IMG/VR virus record: IMGVR_UViG_3300021364_000384
Coordinates: 1-27,019 of that record
DNA from: a virus
DNA: 27,019 nt
Direction: 5' to 3' (one strand)
The notes beneath the pieces are model-generated. The model saw nothing but the letters and a program-made list of their open reading frames with translations. It ran no database searches and was not told where the DNA came from. Below are positions 24,801-27,019 of this stretch, piece by piece (positions within the stretch are counted from its first letter, which is position 1; each line of letters begins with the position of its first letter). Made by a program: the position numbers and the translations under genes.

Positions 24801-25783
24801 GAAATGATGGTGCAGTCTTAACACAACACATACTTAATAGACTTATACCTAATATTCCAACGTCAGCATTTACAGTTCCTTTCTTAGGACCAGATAATGT
24901 TATTGATGACTATAGTCCGTTTAAAAATTCTTTCGGTTCTAAAAAGATTCAAGAAGCATTTAGACAAGCTAGAGATGGTACTCAAGAAGAATACGGAACT
25001 GAGTTTAGCCCATTTGAAGCTATACTGAGTACCTTTGGTTTTAAACTTACACCTGTCGAGGTTGAAAAGCTATTAGGTATTAAGAGTGTAGAATTTAGAA
25101 AACAATATGGCGAAATGAGACAGTCTATTTATGCTATACAAAGACAAATAGTTGAAGGTAAATTAAGTAAAGAAGCAGGTGAAAAGCAAATAAATGATTT
25201 AGTTGAAAAAATAGAAACCTTAGCAAATAGATTAGAACTAACTGAGACAAGATTTAGAGAACTAAAAAGAACAGGTGGTCTTGTTAGTGACGTTGAAGAA
25301 GACCCAGCAGACCGAACAAATCCTTACACAGGAGTAAGCTATGCTGATACAGCAGATGTATTTACACAGATGGAAAAAGCTTTAAAAGAAATGCAAGAAG
25401 AAACAGAAAAGATAGCTCCTATTGATAGCCAAATGAGTCAGCTAAGAACAAATTTTTTTGAAGGTACAACACCTGATATGATTAATTTTAAATTTTTAAA
25501 CGATTGGCATGAAACAAATTTTACAGATGTAGATGAATTTAAAGGAACTTTAGATAAACAATTAAAAGGGAAAAAAGTTTCTATGAGATTAAGTACTTTT
25601 GAAATAGATGGTAAAACTTATATTCTACCTACTTATGCAAAAGGTATTGGTAAAATATTAGCTGACGAAACATTTAAACAAGATATTAAAGATGGTAAAA
25701 TAATAGGATATGAAACAAAAGAGGAAGCTGACAAAAAATTAAGATTTTTAAGAAATAAAATTATTAATAAACAAAAACTATAA
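21887..25783 (+). CDS. Large internal (ejection) protein
   Basis: A 1298-residue protein, the largest after the fibre. The N-terminal 70 residues are helical. Residues about 85-165 and 248-292 are Gly-rich, hydrophobic stretches (for example GFYLGGAFGDPIGFIPFLGW) that could enter membranes. A long charged helical region follows. Residues about 773-826 contain APFIDFMRRAPTPFISYTYR and then a PLLAEAAVYRPWKFAKWAA segment; I recall this from large polyvalent-type phage core proteins (LPD38-like). The last 110 residues are compositionally different (very AT-rich) and contain IDGKTYILPTYAKG, resembling a small domain appended to many phage internal proteins. By size and position it corresponds to T7 gp16, but it has no transglycosylase motif of its own. 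Its stop overlaps the next start by one base. Confidence 0.78.
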   Translation: MSIEDLRQNVKPTTGIEALRQGPSSVMSEDEAIQYALKMGFTDSWRGIQQMYGQITGSDDLLEKLSAKNKKLEEIFKNPEYGDKAFGFYLGGAFGDPIGFIPFLGWGKKINGIGKATAFGTGVGAFQSGIAYTPEEQDRGMNALTGGTIGGVLGLGGSGIAQAIAKAKGAKPMKFARTTRQRQEDIIEEQANLVKSGQAVSSEKEIEELTRKTLEEYKKAPKKTLGTNIEKFWADNVGDKVWDLVGKNWGSALAGTFGSVAGYNAWNDPESTEAEKMFAAFLMGAGGIGVTKLGGQIPVGDIKLKELMAKGLVDNYGLPKEYLALKKGTFGEVNALSTKFAEASKLISTLPKKERKIVNAMITGDLDSLTNKDLVGFSQKSRDIIDKTGQELVDVGLLSEKVYRKNVGKYLHRSYTKHLKGESPQEAVRGARYLKIIGDELRPRGYSKTIDQKTYLREIDNYKEWEVVDEFTVGKGKKQKTRVTLRRDLTKAERQARGEIEDAAFNVAETGRVMTNDLAVYKLYSNVSKNNNFALDEKLFEQKLLAGELREQDWVQMPDTIVRGLKFGKNPVKTYGQLANKFVPKEIHDDLVKINAFKEKETKNVFDAYLDINRFWKKSKTAWNPTVHVNNTISNVLLMDFAGGSYKAIPKGYSELLKGLDGDPKATMYKLAKEYGVFDVDLVSKELTGDTRDALQKVLRELADEGSLELKNATEYSKKLYQRLAEKGYEMTAGKLEKFYQLEDQVFRMGLFIDRLEKGFDVNKAAADAKKWFIDYDINAPFIDFMRRAPTPFISYTYRVVPLLAEAAVYRPWKFAKWAAIGYGMNEVGKGKIPFAEAISEDPDFGRIKEEIGNEEAERLLMRKNMQDKLFGLPFMPETLIKTPFASGISERKGEEVPLYIDVKRFIPGGDVLNVGDKGFGIPLDFLGFKDKQIDLPTVLSPNFGAAGEIMIPILTGVDPFTKQKIDGLGLGNDGAVLTQHILNRLIPNIPTSAFTVPFLGPDNVIDDYSPFKNSFGSKKIQEAFRQARDGTQEEYGTEFSPFEAILSTFGFKLTPVEVEKLLGIKSVEFRKQYGEMRQSIYAIQRQIVEGKLSKEAGEKQINDLVEKIETLANRLELTETRFRELKRTGGLVSDVEEDPADRTNPYTGVSYADTADVFTQMEKALKEMQEETEKIAPIDSQMSQLRTNFFEGTTPDMINFKFLNDWHETNFTDVDEFKGTLDKQLKGKKVSMRLSTFEIDGKTYILPTYAKGIGKILADETFKQDIKDGKIIGYETKEEADKKLRFLRNKIINKQKL

Positions 25784-26148
25784 TGTATAAATATTTTAAA
25801 AAAGAAGAACTAGCATGTAAGCACACAGGAGAGTGTCATATGGATGATGCTTTCATGGCAAAGCTTGATGCTATTCGAGAGGAGTGCGATTTTCCTTTTT
25901 TTATTAGTAGTGGTTATCGTTCTCCAGAACATCCTATCGAGGCTAAGAAAGCCTCACCGGGTGCTCATGCGTCAGGAAAAGCTGTAGACATACTCGTTAG
26001 TATGGAAGAAGCTTATATCCTCGTTGAGGTTGCTCTCAAGCATGGAATACCTCGTATTGGTATTTCACAGAAAGGACCAGTTGGTTCTAGATTTATTCAT
26101 TTAGACATGGATACATCACGAGCAGCACCTCGTATTTGGAGTTACTAA
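25783..26148 (+). CDS. M15-type zinc peptidase endolysin
   Basis: A 121-residue single-domain enzyme expected to cut peptide cross-links of peptidoglycan at lysis. It has the M15_3 layout: FISSGYRSPEH (40-50), then GAHASGKAVDI with zinc ligands H62 and D69, and FIHLD with H106 as the third ligand. The length is typical of the family's compact phage form. There is no signal peptide, so it needs the holin downstream to reach the wall. The gene starts on the last base of the preceding stop (TAATG) and ends in the same way on the next gene, suggesting coupled translation. The exact bond cut (D-Ala-D-Ala or L-Ala-D-Glu type) cannot be told. Confidence 0.9.
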   Translation: MYKYFKKEELACKHTGECHMDDAFMAKLDAIREECDFPFFISSGYRSPEHPIEAKKASPGAHASGKAVDILVSMEEAYILVEVALKHGIPRIGISQKGPVGSRFIHLDMDTSRAAPRIWSY

Positions 26149-26402
26149 TGGTTCTTTATACCGAAGCACAACTTGATATGGCTTGGCAACAAGACTGTAA
26201 GAATAGAGCAAGAAAAGAAAAGCCTTGGTTACACCGAGAAACCTACAGAGATTTATTTGAAGCCTGTTTAGACTTAGAAATCTCAGGTATGGATGAAAAG
26301 TCTCAATATTATTTAAAGACTTTTGATGTTGATATTCCTAATGAAATATTAAACTCTATAAAAGAAGTTATAGATTTAGAATTGGAGTTAAACGATGATT
26401 GA
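26148..26402 (+). CDS. Small acidic protein in the lysis block, function unknown
   Basis: An 84-residue protein that I do not recognise. I chose the ATG at 26148, which overlaps the endolysin stop by one base (TAATG), instead of the in-frame TTG at 26136, because the same overlap is used by neighbouring genes and the TTG lies inside the endolysin gene. The product is helical, with a basic segment (QDCKNRARKEKPWLHRETYR) followed by an acidic tail ending LELELNDD. There is no membrane segment or signal. Its end overlaps the holin start by eight bases. Position suggests a lysis or host-interaction accessory, but nothing in the sequence shows it. Confidence 0.72.
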   Translation: MVLYTEAQLDMAWQQDCKNRARKEKPWLHRETYRDLFEACLDLEISGMDEKSQYYLKTFDVDIPNEILNSIKEVIDLELELNDD

Positions 26403-26781
26403 TAAACTAATAGAACCAGTAAGTCAGATACTGGACAAATTCGTAGCCGATAAAGATTTAAAGGCTAAACTACAACATGAACTTAATACTGAACTACATA
26501 AAGCAAACATGGCTCAACTTGAAGTTAATAAAGTTGAAGCTGCTCACAAAAACATGTTTGTTGCTGGATGGCGACCATTTGTTGGCTGGTGCTGTGCTTC
26601 TGCACTTGCGTATCACTTCATTCTTCAACCAATACTGGTTTTTGTCCTATCCATTTCAGGCTATCAGGTGGCTCTTCCGGAGTTTGACATGAGCAGTCTT
26701 ATGACTGTTCTGTTGGGTATGCTCGGATTAGGAGGCATGAGAACTCTAGAAAAAGTTCAAAAAGTTTCAAGAGAAAAGTGA
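26395..26781 (+). CDS. Holin-like membrane protein (GTA_holin_3TM type)
   Basis: A 128-residue protein. The first 45 residues are a charged helix (MIDKLIEPVSQILDKFVADK). A WRPFVGW motif precedes membrane segments at about 56-83 (GWCCASALAYHFILQPILVF) and about 99-116 (SSLMTVLLGMLGLGGMRTLE), and a short basic tail follows. The W-R-P-x-x-G-W motif and the late LLGxLGLGGMRTxEK motif are the marks of the 3TM holin family first described for gene-transfer-agent release. It should form lesions in the inner membrane that let the endolysin out. It begins eight bases before the previous stop and overlaps the next start, fitting a coupled lysis cassette. Which segments cross the membrane is not certain. 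Confidence 0.85.
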   Translation: MIDKLIEPVSQILDKFVADKDLKAKLQHELNTELHKANMAQLEVNKVEAAHKNMFVAGWRPFVGWCCASALAYHFILQPILVFVLSISGYQVALPEFDMSSLMTVLLGMLGLGGMRTLEKVQKVSREK

Positions 26782-27019
26782 AGACATGGTTAGTCTTACT
26801 TTCGTGTTTTAGTCTTTATGCTGATAAACCAGACATATACTGGAAGATTACTAAAGCACCCTACAGTAAAGAATACTTAGAAAAAATACACTATAAAGAA
26901 CCTGTCTTTGAAACAAAAAAATTCAATATTAAATTAGAAGAAAAAGAAACAGTGTCTCCTTGGCACTGGAAAGTTTTCTGGACCCTACAAGCTTTAGATG
27001 TCTACACAACTGTTAAAGG
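26778..27019 (+). CDS. Secreted or lipoprotein-like protein, 5' part (cut by the window end)
   Basis: An open frame starting with GTG at 26778, overlapping the holin stop (GTGA), and running to the window end (at least 80 codons). The start reads MKTWLVLLSCFSLYADKPDI: one early Lys, then a short hydrophobic stretch. LLSC could be a lipobox with Cys at residue 10; alternatively signal peptidase I could cut after LYA. The mature part is polar, with SPWHWKVFWTLQALDVYTT near the cut end; I recall this DVYTT-type segment from small membrane proteins beside phage lysis genes. It may act in the outer envelope during lysis, perhaps as a spanin-type subunit, but that is inference. No ATG lies in frame near the beginning. 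Confidence 0.65.
   Translation, partial: MKTWLVLLSCFSLYADKPDIYWKITKAPYSKEYLEKIHYKEPVFETKKFNIKLEEKETVSPWHWKVFWTLQALDVYTTVK

Noticed and set aside
26136-26150. TTG start for the small lysis-block gene
   Set aside because: The ATG at 26148 gives the same one-base TAATG overlap used by neighbouring genes, while the TTG lies within the endolysin gene and has no better ribosome site.
1-27019. tRNA genes, integrase, transposase, DNA or RNA polymerase, defence genes
   Set aside because: I looked on both strands and saw no cloverleaf-like segments, inverted terminal repeats, or motifs of these enzymes. The window is wholly late structural and lysis genes.

Overview
The window is a stretch of the late (structural and lysis) region of a tailed double-stranded DNA phage. 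Every convincing gene lies on the + strand, genes abut or overlap by a few bases, and the base composition is clearly AT-rich. The order is large terminase, portal, scaffold, HK97-type capsid, tail-tube adaptor, tail protein, tail fibre, internal or ejection proteins and lysis genes. There is no tail sheath, no tape-measure gene and no baseplate set, which points to a short-tailed (podovirus-like) phage. The AT-rich composition, the style of the small genes and several recurrent marine-phage motifs suggest a marine phage, perhaps one infecting SAR11-like or other AT-rich alphaproteobacteria. The host is an inference from memory of such genomes and cannot be proved here.

Layout. 1-1112 is the 3' part of the large terminase gene. 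1116-3350 is the portal. 3368-4780 is a mosaic virion-type protein with an EF-hand-like loop near its start and a conserved GTSDDIPARLSDGEF module near its end. A 92-base structured gap follows, then the scaffold (4873-5724) and major capsid protein (5755-6726). A strong intrinsic terminator sits directly after the capsid gene. Next come two small basic proteins (6780-7055 and 7057-7203), a tail-tube adaptor (7203-7970), a 535-residue tail protein (7974-9581) and a 1447-residue tail fibre ending in a self-cleaving S74 chaperone (9587-13930). Two small genes (13932-14553) lead into the candidate ejection block.

The ejection block (14574-25783) holds five genes. They encode a 982-residue protein whose second half is an uninterrupted array of 41 eleven-residue helical repeats, a 464-residue protein with a cationic amphipathic N-terminus, a 185-residue protein, a 794-residue protein with a C-terminal lytic-transglycosylase-like domain, and a 1298-residue protein with glycine-rich hydrophobic stretches. 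Together they plausibly do the job of the T7 gp14/15/16 internal core: opening the cell wall and building a channel across the envelope. They share no obvious sequence with the T7 proteins.

The lysis block (25783-27019) contains an M15-type zinc peptidase endolysin, a small acidic protein, a holin-like membrane protein and the start of a secreted or lipoprotein-like gene cut by the window end. All four overlap their neighbours, so they are probably translationally coupled.

The most notable signals are the 41-unit hendecad array, the mosaic gene bracketed by a 14-base direct repeat between portal and scaffold, the EF-hand-like loop, and the UUCG-loop terminator after the capsid gene. No tRNA, CRISPR array, integrase, polymerase or insertion sequence was seen.
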